A DNA stretch of 64,000 nucleotides from Georgenia faecalis (GTDB lineage: Bacteria > Actinomycetota > Actinomycetes > Actinomycetales > Actinomycetaceae): contig NZ_CP033325.1 of the NCBI RefSeq assembly GCF_003710105.1, positions 2,976,001 through 3,040,000 on the forward strand. The letters run 5' to 3'. The position numbers were made by a program, and so were the translations under genes. Positions 1-8,550 of this stretch are shown piece after piece. A model generated the notes under the pieces. It searched no databases and was not told the DNA's origin. It saw only the letters and a program-made list of their open reading frames with translations. The first letter of the stretch is position 1; each line of letters begins with the position of its first letter.

Positions 1-929
1 CCGTCGAACTCGATGATCGAGGGGTGGACCGTCGTCGCCGACGTGCCGCCGAGGATGATGCCCTGATAGGTCCACGGGCCGAGCGGGTTGTCCGCCGTCG
101 CGTAGGCGACGCACGCCTGGTAGTTCGAGGGCGTGCACCCGCTCCCGGCCTGCTTCCAGTCGTAGGCGAGGTAGTAGGTGTCGCCGCGCTTGAACACCCA
201 CGGCGCCTCGAAGAACGAGGTGAGGCCGCTGAGGACCTGGATCTCGCCCTTGAGCTCCGTCATCGTCGGCTCGAGCTCGACGACGCGGGCGACGCTCCAG
301 GCCCCCCAGTACATCCACACCCGGCCGTCGTCGTCGGTGAAGACGTGCGGGTCGATGAGCTCCTGGCCGTTGGCGCTGCCGCCGAAGACGTCGGTCCACG
401 TGAGCAGCGGCTCCCCGATGGCGTCCTCCCAGGGCCCGACCGGGCTGTCCGAGACGGCGACGCCGATGACCATCCGGTTGGGCACGTCCGTCCGCTCCCA
501 CTGGACCGGGGCGTACCAGTAGAACCGCCCGTCCGCGCCGGTGGTGACGTGCCCGGCGTACGCGGCGTTGCCCGTCGCCCAGTCGAACACCTCACCGGGG
601 AGGAGGTTGTCCGGATAGTGCTCCCAGACGCCCGCCTCGACGTCGTCCGTCGCGAGGACGCCGTAGTCGTTCATGACGAACGTGCCGGTCTGCGGGCCGG
701 CCTCGTCGTGGCCGGTGTAGACGTAGAGCGTGTCGCCGACGACGAGCGGCGCCGCGTCGGCGGAGTAGTAGCTGCCGTCGGCGATGATCGGGTTACCCGC
801 CGACTCGATGGTCCGCGTGGGATCGGGGGGTTCGGCCGCGGCGGGGAGTGCCGTCAGAGCCGTCATGAGGGCGGTCGCCGCGACGGCCGCAACGGCCACG
901 CCGGCTCGGGTACTGCTCCGTGCTGCCAT
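1..929 (-). CDS. Secreted GH43-family glycosidase, C-terminus beyond the window
   Basis: The frame is open from an ATG at 929 to the left edge, so about 309 N-terminal residues are visible and the C-terminus is missing. Residues 1-32 form a signal peptide ending in an Ala-rich stretch before EPPDP. The fold looks like a five-bladed GH43 propeller. Asp58 in YYSADAAP fits the general base, Asp193 in LIDPHVF the pKa modulator, and Glu241 in FFEAPWVF the general acid. GH43 enzymes cleave alpha-L-arabinofuranosides or beta-xylosides; the subfamily cannot be fixed here. The gene follows the six-hairpin glycosidase gene on the same strand with a strong hairpin between them, so it probably has its own expression. 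The ribosome-binding site is weak. Confidence 0.85.
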   Translation of the reverse strand, partial: MAARSSTRAGVAVAAVAATALMTALTALPAAAEPPDPTRTIESAGNPIIADGSYYSADAAPLVVGDTLYVYTGHDEAGPQTGTFVMNDYGVLATDDVEAGVWEHYPDNLLPGEVFDWATGNAAYAGHVTTGADGRFYWYAPVQWERTDVPNRMVIGVAVSDSPVGPWEDAIGEPLLTWTDVFGGSANGQELIDPHVFTDDDGRVWMYWGAWSVARVVELEPTMTELKGEIQVLSGLTSFFEAPWVFKRGDTYYLAYDWKQAGSGCTPSNYQACVAYATADNPLGPWTYQGIILGGTSATTVHPSIIEFD

Positions 930-980
930 CGCCGGTCCCATCGTCGAAGGTCCCCCGGCGGTAGGCGCCGGGGCCGTGCT

Positions 981-1016
981 GGGCGGTGGCCCGGCGGCTC
1001 CGCCGGACCACCGCCC
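981..1016 (-). terminator. Strong hairpin after the six-hairpin glycosidase gene
   Basis: A 17-bp stem (981-997 with 1000-1016, one mismatch) and a 2-nt loop starts 18 nt past the minus-strand stop codon at 1034. There is no T-tract, as is common for actinobacterial terminators. It separates the large glycosidase gene from the GH43 gene. Confidence 0.65.
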
Positions 1017-1033
1017 CTCGCTCGCTCAGCCCG

Positions 1034-4000
1034 TCACGAGCACGAGTGCGCCGCGTACGGCGCCTCGATCACCTCGGTCACGGTCGCGCCGTCGATCGTC
1101 GCCGAGACCGTCGCCGTCACCTTCCCCGCAGGCACCTGCGCCAGCCGGGTGGTGAAGGCGTGGAGCACGCTCGCGCCCGCGCCCACCGAGGCCGACGAAC
1201 GCGTCCCGTACGCCGAGGAGATCTCCGCCGACACCGGCACCCCCTCGCCGTTGGTCACCCGGGCGGTGAGGACCGTCCGGCCCACCACGCACCGAGCGCT
1301 GGTCTCCACCGAGACCTCCAGCGGTGGTGCGTCGCCCACGACGACGAGCGTGAGCGTCGTCGCCGTCGTCCCGGCGCGGCTCACGTAGTCCGGCAGGACG
1401 AGGTCGCCGCGGATCTGGTACGTCCCGGGCCGGTTGACGACGGCGGGGTCGAAGTCCCACTCGACGCCGATCGCCTGGTTGTCCCGCGAGCCGTCGTTGT
1501 ACGACACCTCGACCCGCGTCGGGAGCTGCGGCTGCTCCCCCACCGCAACCGTGAGCTCGAACTGCTCGGCTCCCTGGATCGAGATGCCACCGGGCGAGTT
1601 CTCCGGACGGACGTAGATCTGCGCCTGCGCGATGAGGCCGTACGCCGCGTTCGTGCCGTACACGACGAACGGTTCGACGTTGGTCTCGGCGACCATCGCG
1701 GGGGTGATCTCCTGCCAGGTGAACGGCAGGGTGCCGCGCACGCCGCTGGAGTACACGACGTCGAGCTCGGTGGGCAGCTCCGGCACCACGCCGGTGGGCG
1801 TGCGGATGATGACCGGCGAGGCGAAGTCCTCCACCGTGTCGCCGTTGACCCGCCAGCGCAGGACGCCGGTACCGGCCCCGCCGGGCTGCACGCCGAAGAC
1901 CCGGATGCGCAGGTGCGTGGCGGAGACCGGCTCGAACTCCAGGGAGTTGTACTGGTTCCGGCTCAGCGCTCCGGCGTAGGTCGAACCGTCCGTCAGCGTC
2001 ACGGGCGTCCAGGTCGTGCCGTCGACGGACGACTCGATGACGTACGTGTCCGCGCGTGGCATCCGGGTGCCGCCGTTGTCGTCGTACCAGTAGATGTCGG
2101 TCGACCGGAGGAGGACCGGCGAGTCCCAGGCGTACTGGATCCAGGCCTGCGTCGCCGGGGACGTGCCGTTGGCCGGCTGGCCCCAGTTGCCCCAGCCCTG
2201 CCCGGCGCCCGGCGCGGAGCTCGCCGGGTTGTCGGGGTCGTTGACCCGCTGGTGGTTCTCCCAGGCCGACGTCCCGGACGTGGTCACCGTGGCGATGGAT
2301 CCGAACTCGGCCGACACCTCCTTCTCGGTGAGGGTGAGGGTGATCTCGCGCTCGGTGCGCCGCTCGCCGTCGTCCGCCCAGAACCGGAACACGTACTCGC
2401 CGGCGAGGGTGCCGGTCACCGTTGTCCGCAGCGCCGAGTCGTCGGCGAAGATGACGCCGGCACCGTCGGGGGCGCGCACCACCTCCCACCCGTAGGTGAG
2501 CTCGCCGTCGAACGGCACGCCGTCGTCGGTCGCGGAGGCGACGAGCGTCGTCGATAGGTTGCCGTCCGCCGCGCGGTCCGCGGTGACGGTGACGACGGGC
2601 GGGTCGTTGACGATCGGCGGGACGTCCCGGCCGGAGTCGAACACCTGGATCTCGGAGATCGCGGTGTACCGCCCCGGGGCGTTGACGAACGCGACGCGGA
2701 CCGTGTCGGTGACGACCGGCTCGAACAACGCCTCGTTGAACTTCGCCTGCGGGATCTTCGGGCTCTTGAACTGGTCCGGGGTGGTCCAGCCGCCGCCGTC
2801 GGGCACCTGCACCGCCCAGCGGAGCGGCTCGGCGTACCCCCCGTCCTGGCGGTCGCTGACGAAGAACACCTTGAGGTTGTCGATCCTCACCGGCTCGCCG
2901 AGGTCGAGCTCCACCCAGCCGTTGGCGTCGGTGGTCCCGTGGTTGCCCCAGTACGGCTCGTTGACCGTCACGCCGTCGACCACGGCGTCCAGGGTGACCG
3001 GGCGTTCCGTGGTGGCGATCGCCCCCGGTGTGTAGTTCATGCTGCTCGCGCTCCACCCCGGGGTGTGGAAGGTGCGCCACGGGGTCGGGCGCGCGCCCTG
3101 CTGCGTGTAGTGGGCGGAGACCTCGGCGCCCTCCGCGAGGTTGGGCGCGTCCTCCTCGAGGTCGATGCCGGCGGTCTTGAGGTAGTCGATGACGCGCTCG
3201 TCCTCGATGGCGGTGTCGACCGCGGTGGCGAACTCCCGGCCGGACTCGGCGACGACGCTCACCTCGAGGCCGTCGTCGGCCTCGACGACCTCGTTCGCCG
3301 ACGGGTCGAAGACGAACCGGCCGAGTGCGTCGGCGCTGGCCACGCGCTCACCGTCGAGGAAGAGGCTGTACCCGGAGCCCAGGCCGTAGTGCGACCCGTC
3401 CGGGTCCCACACGATCGTCACGTCGGTGCCGTGGTAGCGCAGGTTGTTCACCATGAAGTGCTCGTAGCCCAGGTCGATCGGCCAGAGCTCGACGAGGTCG
3501 TCGGAGCGGGGCTGGATCCCTCCCATGTCCTCGATGTAGATGTAGTTCATGTTCCCGAGCATGATGTGGTTCGGGTTGTTCCGGTTGTACGTGCGGGTGG
3601 CCGGGTTCCAGCTGGAGTAGTACTCCGCCTGGTTGGCCAGCCGCAGGTCACCGCCCGGGTAGATGCTCCAGGCCATCCAGTCGAGCAGCCGGGCCGCGTA
3701 CTCGGGCGTGATGTAGCGCTGCTCCGGGTCGTAGTGCCGCAGGGCCGAGCGCACCGCGCGGTACTGCACCGTGAAGTTGATGTTGGAGAAGTTGTTCGAC
3801 CCCCCGATGCCGTAGCGGGTCTTGTCCCACTGGTTCGCCGTGTAGAACGGGAAGATCGGGAAGTTGTCCCCGTAGCGCAGGAAGCGGAACCCGTCGACGT
3901 ACGTCTCCCACTCGTCGAACGGGATGAGGTTCTGGGCGTAGACGTCGTAGAGGTTCGACTCCCGGGCGGGGATGAGGTCGCGCTCGGCCTCGCTGAGCGG

Positions 4001-5758
4001 GTTGGGGGTCCCGTTCGAGGAGGGCGCGGAGCGGGCGCCGTGCGAGGTCCCGGCGAGGAACATCCGCATCTCCTCGCTCCACAGCCGGCCGAGGATCGCG
4101 GTACGGATCTCCTCCGCCTGTGCCGCCATCTCGCCGACCTTGCCCTCGTCGGCGCCGGCGAGGGCGTACAGCTGGCTGGCGGCGTCGAACGCGCCCCACA
4201 CGTACGCCGACTCCGGCCGCTCGATCGTCCGGGCGCCGGGCGCCGAGGCGTTGACGCGCGGGAAGCCGAAGCTGATGGCGTCCGAGTCGTTGCCCGGCAT
4301 GTAGTTCGTGTCGTAGGCGATGAGGTTGTCGTCGTTGCCGTCGTAGTGCTCGAGCTGGCCCTTGCCGTCCCACTCGAAGTAGTAGCCGAAGCGCTCGGCG
4401 AGGTCGGCGCCGCCGCCGTGCACGTTGTACGCCTCGAGGCCGGCCGTGCCGAGGTACTGCGAGTAGTGGTTGTTCCAGCTCGTGTGCCCGGGGCTGTCGA
4501 GGAACGCCGAGGAGCCGGAGAGCTCACCGACGTTCATGATCTGGCCGTACGGCAGGTAGGGCGTCCGCAGCCACTTGGTGTCCTGCAGGTGCATCGGCTG
4601 GGTGAGGACGACGCTGTTCTGGTACAGGTTCACGCCCTCGATCGTCGTCGGGTACTGGTAGACGTAGCCCGGCTCGTTGGCGTCGAGGGAGTTGTAGCGC
4701 TCGCCCCACCAGCGGTAGACGATCGCCTTCTCCACGCCCGGGTCGGGGACGTCGATGTACGGCACGTCGCTCGCCCAGCGCCGGTTGAAGTCGGTCACGC
4801 CCGTCCGGAAGGCCTCGGCCGGGTCGAGCTCGGCGTAGTCGTGGAAGCTCTCGACGGACTCCGGCAAGGTGTCGGAGTAGAGGACGCCGACGACGGACAG
4901 GCTGACCGACCCGCCGGCCGGCACGGTGACGTCACGGTCGAGCGTCGTGCCGTTGCGGGCGAAGCCGCTCGCCTTGAGCCCGATGGTGACGTCGGACCAC
5001 GCGGTGTCGGCGAGGCCGTTGTTCGAGCCGCTCGTGAGGGTGCGGCGCCCCACGAGCTCGTCCGGCGCGTCGGTCGGCGTCGTGGCCGTCGGGGAGGCGG
5101 CCCGGACGGTGAACGCGGCGTCGGCCGCGCCCGGGTTGGTGAAGGTGATCGTCGTGACGGCGACGTTGTCGTAGGTGATGAACTTCGCCAGGTCCGCGGT
5201 GACACCGGTGGTGCCCACCGTGTACTGCGCCGTGGCGTGGCTCGGGGCGTTGAAGCGCTCGGCGCCCACCTCGCTCACCGTCTGCCCCGGCACCGTGACC
5301 GTGTAGAGGTTGCCGAGGTTGTTCGGCCCTCCGGCGAAGGCCGTCCCCGCGAACCCCATCGTCGTGAAGTTGGCGGCCGAGGCCCCGCGCATGTAGAGCG
5401 TGCGGCCCCGGGTCTGCAGGACGTTGTTGCCCGCCGTGCCGGTGGTTCCCAGGACCCGGTCGAGGTAGTAGTCGGTGCCGCCGGCCGCGAGGTCGCGCTC
5501 GAAGATGGACTGGTGCATGTTGCCGGCGGTGAACGGCGCGCCGTGGTCGAGCGCTGCCGCCGCCTCGGCGACCCCGGTGTACGTCGGGTCGCCGATGTCC
5601 ATGCTGTCGGTCTGCCCGTCGGTGTAGACCCCGATGTCCGACTCGTTGCCGGGCAGGACGTCCGCTGCGGCGGACGTGCCGAGCGGGGTGAGCAGGGCGA
5701 GGAGGACCGCGCTGGCCGCACCGCTCGCGATTGCCGATCTGGACGACCTGGTGCGCAT
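1034..5758 (-). CDS. Secreted multidomain six-hairpin glycosidase with discoidin and Ig-like domains
   Basis: This 1574-residue protein starts at ATG 5758, chosen because AGGAG lies 8 nt upstream; the frame is open 16 codons further. Residues 1-31 are a signal peptide. About residues 350-780 resemble the (alpha/alpha)6 catalytic fold of the MGH1/trehalase-like glycosidases (RWWGERYNSL, conserved Trp/Glu-rich segments, YIYIEDMGG). Then come a discoidin-like domain (about 869-1030), a PKD/Ig-like domain, a second discoidin-like domain (about 1149-1310), two bacterial Ig-like domains (from about 1324 and 1412) and a C-terminal module (about 1480-1574) with Cys near both ends. That module recurs in the arabinofuranosidase at 34516-38649. 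There is no LPxTG motif, so the enzyme is secreted or held by another route. The substrate is unknown; a GH family number cannot be assigned with confidence. Confidence 0.8.
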   Translation of the reverse strand: MRTRSSRSAIASGAASAVLLALLTPLGTSAAADVLPGNESDIGVYTDGQTDSMDIGDPTYTGVAEAAAALDHGAPFTAGNMHQSIFERDLAAGGTDYYLDRVLGTTGTAGNNVLQTRGRTLYMRGASAANFTTMGFAGTAFAGGPNNLGNLYTVTVPGQTVSEVGAERFNAPSHATAQYTVGTTGVTADLAKFITYDNVAVTTITFTNPGAADAAFTVRAASPTATTPTDAPDELVGRRTLTSGSNNGLADTAWSDVTIGLKASGFARNGTTLDRDVTVPAGGSVSLSVVGVLYSDTLPESVESFHDYAELDPAEAFRTGVTDFNRRWASDVPYIDVPDPGVEKAIVYRWWGERYNSLDANEPGYVYQYPTTIEGVNLYQNSVVLTQPMHLQDTKWLRTPYLPYGQIMNVGELSGSSAFLDSPGHTSWNNHYSQYLGTAGLEAYNVHGGGADLAERFGYYFEWDGKGQLEHYDGNDDNLIAYDTNYMPGNDSDAISFGFPRVNASAPGARTIERPESAYVWGAFDAASQLYALAGADEGKVGEMAAQAEEIRTAILGRLWSEEMRMFLAGTSHGARSAPSSNGTPNPLSEAERDLIPARESNLYDVYAQNLIPFDEWETYVDGFRFLRYGDNFPIFPFYTANQWDKTRYGIGGSNNFSNINFTVQYRAVRSALRHYDPEQRYITPEYAARLLDWMAWSIYPGGDLRLANQAEYYSSWNPATRTYNRNNPNHIMLGNMNYIYIEDMGGIQPRSDDLVELWPIDLGYEHFMVNNLRYHGTDVTIVWDPDGSHYGLGSGYSLFLDGERVASADALGRFVFDPSANEVVEADDGLEVSVVAESGREFATAVDTAIEDERVIDYLKTAGIDLEEDAPNLAEGAEVSAHYTQQGARPTPWRTFHTPGWSASSMNYTPGAIATTERPVTLDAVVDGVTVNEPYWGNHGTTDANGWVELDLGEPVRIDNLKVFFVSDRQDGGYAEPLRWAVQVPDGGGWTTPDQFKSPKIPQAKFNEALFEPVVTDTVRVAFVNAPGRYTAISEIQVFDSGRDVPPIVNDPPVVTVTADRAADGNLSTTLVASATDDGVPFDGELTYGWEVVRAPDGAGVIFADDSALRTTVTGTLAGEYVFRFWADDGERRTEREITLTLTEKEVSAEFGSIATVTTSGTSAWENHQRVNDPDNPASSAPGAGQGWGNWGQPANGTSPATQAWIQYAWDSPVLLRSTDIYWYDDNGGTRMPRADTYVIESSVDGTTWTPVTLTDGSTYAGALSRNQYNSLEFEPVSATHLRIRVFGVQPGGAGTGVLRWRVNGDTVEDFASPVIIRTPTGVVPELPTELDVVYSSGVRGTLPFTWQEITPAMVAETNVEPFVVYGTNAAYGLIAQAQIYVRPENSPGGISIQGAEQFELTVAVGEQPQLPTRVEVSYNDGSRDNQAIGVEWDFDPAVVNRPGTYQIRGDLVLPDYVSRAGTTATTLTLVVVGDAPPLEVSVETSARCVVGRTVLTARVTNGEGVPVSAEISSAYGTRSSASVGAGASVLHAFTTRLAQVPAGKVTATVSATIDGATVTEVIEAPYAAHSCS

Positions 5759-5853
5759 GAGATCCACTCCTGAATTGGGCGGGCGGCGGTGCCCCACGCG
5801 CAGCACCGCACGTGAAAACGACGCTACTGCGCACCTCCGGCGGGCAGCAAGCG

Positions 5854-5871
5854 TTTTCGGTCTTTTCGGTC
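5854..5871. repeat. Tandem TTTTCGGTC and an inverted GAAAACG/CGTTTTC pair upstream of the six-hairpin glycosidase
   Basis: Two exact adjacent copies of TTTTCGGTC occupy 5854-5862 and 5863-5871. GAAAACG (5814-5820) is inverted as CGTTTTC (5852-5858). These AT-richer words sit 55-115 nt upstream of the start at 5758 and are reasonable places for a regulator to bind, but no known consensus is matched well. Confidence 0.4.
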
Positions 5872-5929
5872 AGGTGAGCGTCAGTGCGCCCACCATCGGC
5901 CGTCGGCGCGGCGCCCGGGACGCCGACGC

Positions 5930-5977
5930 GGTGCCCTACGACGCGATGCCGGTGCCCTGCGACGCGATGTCGGTGCC
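5930..5977. repeat. 21-bp tandem repeat upstream of radA
   Basis: Two 21-bp copies (5930-5950 and 5951-5971, two mismatches) and six bases of a third copy lie directly upstream of the radA promoter. The function is unknown. Confidence 0.6.
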
Positions 5978-5983
5978 GCCGCC

Positions 5984-5989
5984 TACGGT
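5984..5989 (+). promoter_or_regulatory. Putative -10 element of radA (leaderless)
   Basis: TACGGT matches TANNNT and ends 6 nt before the radA ATG, the spacing expected when transcription starts at the initiation codon. No Shine-Dalgarno sequence precedes the gene. Confidence 0.5.
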
Positions 5990-5995
5990 GAGCCC

Positions 5996-7372
5996 ATGAG
6001 CACCACGACCCGCTACCAGTGCACCGAGTGCGGGTCGACCGCCGCCAAATGGGTGGGTCGGTGCGGCCAGTGCCAGGCCTGGGGCACCGTCGAGGAGGTC
6101 GGCGCGCCCGCCGCGGGCGTGCGCGGGCCGGCGGCGCTGGCACCGTCCACCCCCGCCCAGCCGATCGACCAGGTGGACGCCGAGACGGCGCGGGCGCGCC
6201 CCACCGGCGTCGGCGAGCTCGACCGGGTCCTCGGCGGCGGGATCGTGCCCGGCGCCGTCGTTCTCATGGCCGGGGAGCCGGGCGTGGGCAAGTCGACGCT
6301 GCTCCTCGACGTCGCCGCCCGCACGGCCGACGTCGCCCGCGGGCCCGTCCTCTACGTCACCGGTGAGGAGTCGGCGAGCCAGGTCCGGCTGCGCGCCGAG
6401 CGCATCGGGGCGCTGCGGCCCAACCTCCTCCTCGCCGCGGAGACGGACCTCGCCACCGTGCTCGGCCACATCGAGCAGGCCCGGCCCACGCTCGTCGTCG
6501 TCGACTCGGTCCAGACGATCTCGGCGTCCACGGTCGACGGCTCGGCCGGCGGCGTGAGCCAGGTCCGCGAGGTCGCCTCCGCCCTCATCGCCGTCGCCAA
6601 GCGGACGGCCACCCCCGTCATCCTCGTCGGGCACGTCACCAAGGACGGGTCGATCGCCGGGCCCCGGGTCCTCGAGCACCTCGTCGACGTCGTCTGCCAG
6701 TTCGAGGGCGACCGGCACTCCCGGCTGCGGATGGTCCGCGCGACGAAGAACCGCCACGGCGCCACCGACGAGGTCGGCTGCTTCGACCTGTCCGACGCCG
6801 GCATCGTCGGCCTGGCGGACCCGTCCGGCCTGTTCCTCTCCGGCTCCCTCACGCAGGTGCCCGGGACGTGCGTGACGATCACGCTGGAGGGCCGTCGGCC
6901 GATGCCGACGGAGATCCAGGCGCTCGTCACCCCGAGCACGCTGAGCAACCCGCGCCGGATGACCTCCGGGCTCGACTCCGCCCGGGTGGCCATGACGCTC
7001 GCCGTGCTGCAGTCCCGGCTCGGCCTCACCCTGGGCGGACAGGACACCTACGTCTCCACGGTGGGCGGCGCCCGCGCCCAGGAGCCGGCCGTCGACCTCG
7101 CGGTGGCCCTTGCCGTGGCCAGCGCGGCGAGGCAGCGCAGCCTCGCCGAGGGCGTCGTCGCCGTCGGCGAGGTCGGGCTCACCGGGGACGTCCGCAGCAC
7201 CGTCGGGATCCAGCGCCGCCTCGCCGAGGCGGCCCGGCTCGGGTTCCGGCGGGTCCTCGTCCCGCAGGGCGGCGCGAAGGAGCTGCGCCCGGTCGGTGAC
7301 CTGGAGATCTGGCCGGTCGCCGACGTCGTCGAGGCCCTCGCCGCGGCGGGCACCGTGCCGGCCCGCGGCTGA
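5996..7372 (+). CDS. radA: DNA repair protein RadA
   Basis: At 458 residues the protein has normal RadA length. An N-terminal C4 zinc finger (CTECG...CGQC, residues 9-28) is followed by a RecA-like ATPase with Walker A GEPGVGKSTLL, and a C-terminal Lon-like domain (DLAVALAVAS to VLVPQGGAKE). RadA is a branch-migration helicase that works with RecA in recombinational repair. The family signature KNRFG reads KNRHG here. radA is often next to disA, the c-di-AMP synthase whose activity RadA can modulate; here an esterase gene on the opposite strand separates them. The start is the leaderless ATG. Confidence 0.96.
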   Translation: MSTTTRYQCTECGSTAAKWVGRCGQCQAWGTVEEVGAPAAGVRGPAALAPSTPAQPIDQVDAETARARPTGVGELDRVLGGGIVPGAVVLMAGEPGVGKSTLLLDVAARTADVARGPVLYVTGEESASQVRLRAERIGALRPNLLLAAETDLATVLGHIEQARPTLVVVDSVQTISASTVDGSAGGVSQVREVASALIAVAKRTATPVILVGHVTKDGSIAGPRVLEHLVDVVCQFEGDRHSRLRMVRATKNRHGATDEVGCFDLSDAGIVGLADPSGLFLSGSLTQVPGTCVTITLEGRRPMPTEIQALVTPSTLSNPRRMTSGLDSARVAMTLAVLQSRLGLTLGGQDTYVSTVGGARAQEPAVDLAVALAVASAARQRSLAEGVVAVGEVGLTGDVRSTVGIQRRLAEAARLGFRRVLVPQGGAKELRPVGDLEIWPVADVVEALAAAGTVPARG

Positions 7373-7387
7373 GCGCGCAGCGCGCCG

Positions 7388-8365
7388 CTAGGGGGCGCCG
7401 AGTACCTCGCGGACGAAGCGCAGGTGCTCGACGTCCTGGTACGCCTGGCCGTGCTCGTGGCCGTTGTACGGGTAGACGACCATCTCCTTGGGCCCGGCGT
7501 AGTGGTTGTACGCGGCGTAGACCGCCGACGGCGGGCAAATGGTGTCGAGCAGCCCGACGGAGAACAGGCCGCGAGCGCCGACCCGCGCCGCGAGGTTCAC
7601 CCCGTCGAAGTACGACAGGGTCCGGAACGCGGCCTCCACCCGGTCCCGGCGCGCGCCGAGGTAGCGCACCAGCTCGGAGTAGGGCGCCGCGTCGGTGATC
7701 TCGGTCGCGTGCCGGACGTGCGTGAGGAACGGCACGTCGACGACGGCGCCGCGCACCGGCCCGCCGAGGGCCGCCGCCGCCAGCGACAGGGCGCCGCCCT
7801 GGCTCGCCCCGCAGGTGAGGACCCGGTCGGCGTCGACGAGGCGGTGCTGCCGCGCTGCCCGTACCGCCCGGACGGCGTCGGTGAAGTGGCGGCGGTAGTA
7901 GTACGTCTCGGGCGAGTCGATGCCCTGGGTGATGAACCCGGTGACGGCCGGGCCCGTGACGAAGGAGTCGCCGGTGTCACCGACGAGGTGCTTGCCGCCC
8001 CCCTGGCCGCGGTTGTCCATGACGAGGACGGCGTAGCCGGCCTGCGCCAGGAGGGTCGTCTCGTGCGCCAGGCCGCGCCCGCCGTTGTAGCCGACGAACT
8101 GGACCACCACACCGAGCCCGGGCTGTGCGCCAGCGGGCCGGTGGAACCACCCCTTGACCGGCTGCCCGCCGAACCCGGTGAAGGTCACGTCCTCGGTGAG
8201 CACCTGGACCAGCCCGGTGTCCACGGGGTCGAAGCTCACCTCGAGGGGGTGGCGCTCGTCCTGCTCCGCCAGGGTGGCCCGCCAGAACTCGTCGAAGTCG
8301 TCCGGCTCCTCACGCGGAGGCCGGTAGCTCACGAGGCGGCTGAGCGGCAGGTCGAACTGCGCCAT
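7388..8365 (-). CDS. CE7-family acetyl xylan esterase / cephalosporin-C deacetylase
   Basis: The 325-residue protein starts at ATG 8365; the open frame continues upstream with no family similarity. It is an alpha/beta hydrolase with nucleophile Ser in GASQGGALS, catalytic Asp in LLDTICPPS and His in NGHEHG. This arrangement and length are typical of carbohydrate esterase family 7, which removes acetyl groups from xylo-oligosaccharides and small esters. There is no signal peptide, consistent with cytoplasmic deacetylation of imported oligosaccharides. It lies antisense between radA and disA, 15 nt from the radA stop, so the two genes converge. Confidence 0.9.
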   Translation of the reverse strand: MAQFDLPLSRLVSYRPPREEPDDFDEFWRATLAEQDERHPLEVSFDPVDTGLVQVLTEDVTFTGFGGQPVKGWFHRPAGAQPGLGVVVQFVGYNGGRGLAHETTLLAQAGYAVLVMDNRGQGGGKHLVGDTGDSFVTGPAVTGFITQGIDSPETYYYRRHFTDAVRAVRAARQHRLVDADRVLTCGASQGGALSLAAAALGGPVRGAVVDVPFLTHVRHATEITDAAPYSELVRYLGARRDRVEAAFRTLSYFDGVNLAARVGARGLFSVGLLDTICPPSAVYAAYNHYAGPKEMVVYPYNGHEHGQAYQDVEHLRFVREVLGAP

Positions 8366-8491
8366 GGTGACTCTCACTTCTCGGGACGTCGGTGTGCCGC
8401 CCGCACTATCGCACCCCGGGCCCCCTGCAGGTCGCCACCCGACGAACGTCGCGAGCGGGCGGGCCGCCGCACGCGGGGGTGGGGCTGGCCC

Positions 8492-8497
8492 TAGAAT
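8492..8497 (+). promoter_or_regulatory. Putative -10 element of disA
   Basis: TAGAAT lies 53 nt upstream of the disA GTG in an otherwise GC-rich intergenic stretch. It would give a 5' leader of about 45 nt that contains the GGAAAGAG ribosome-binding site. No clear -35 was found. Confidence 0.4.
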
Positions 8498-8550
8498 TGC
8501 GGCGGGGGCAGCCGCACCGGCTGAGAGCCGCCCGGAAAGAGACGGAAGAC

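Noticed and set aside
1034-1320. LPxTG anchor in the six-hairpin glycosidase
   Set aside because: There is no LPxTG, hydrophobic helix or basic tail at the C-terminus, which ends APYAAHSCS.
24-5773. Long plus-strand open frames (up to 944 codons) opposite the glycosidases
   Set aside because: They are antisense shadows created by very high G+C with few stop codons; they show Arg/Val/Asp-rich nonsense and no family motifs, while the minus frames carry full domains.
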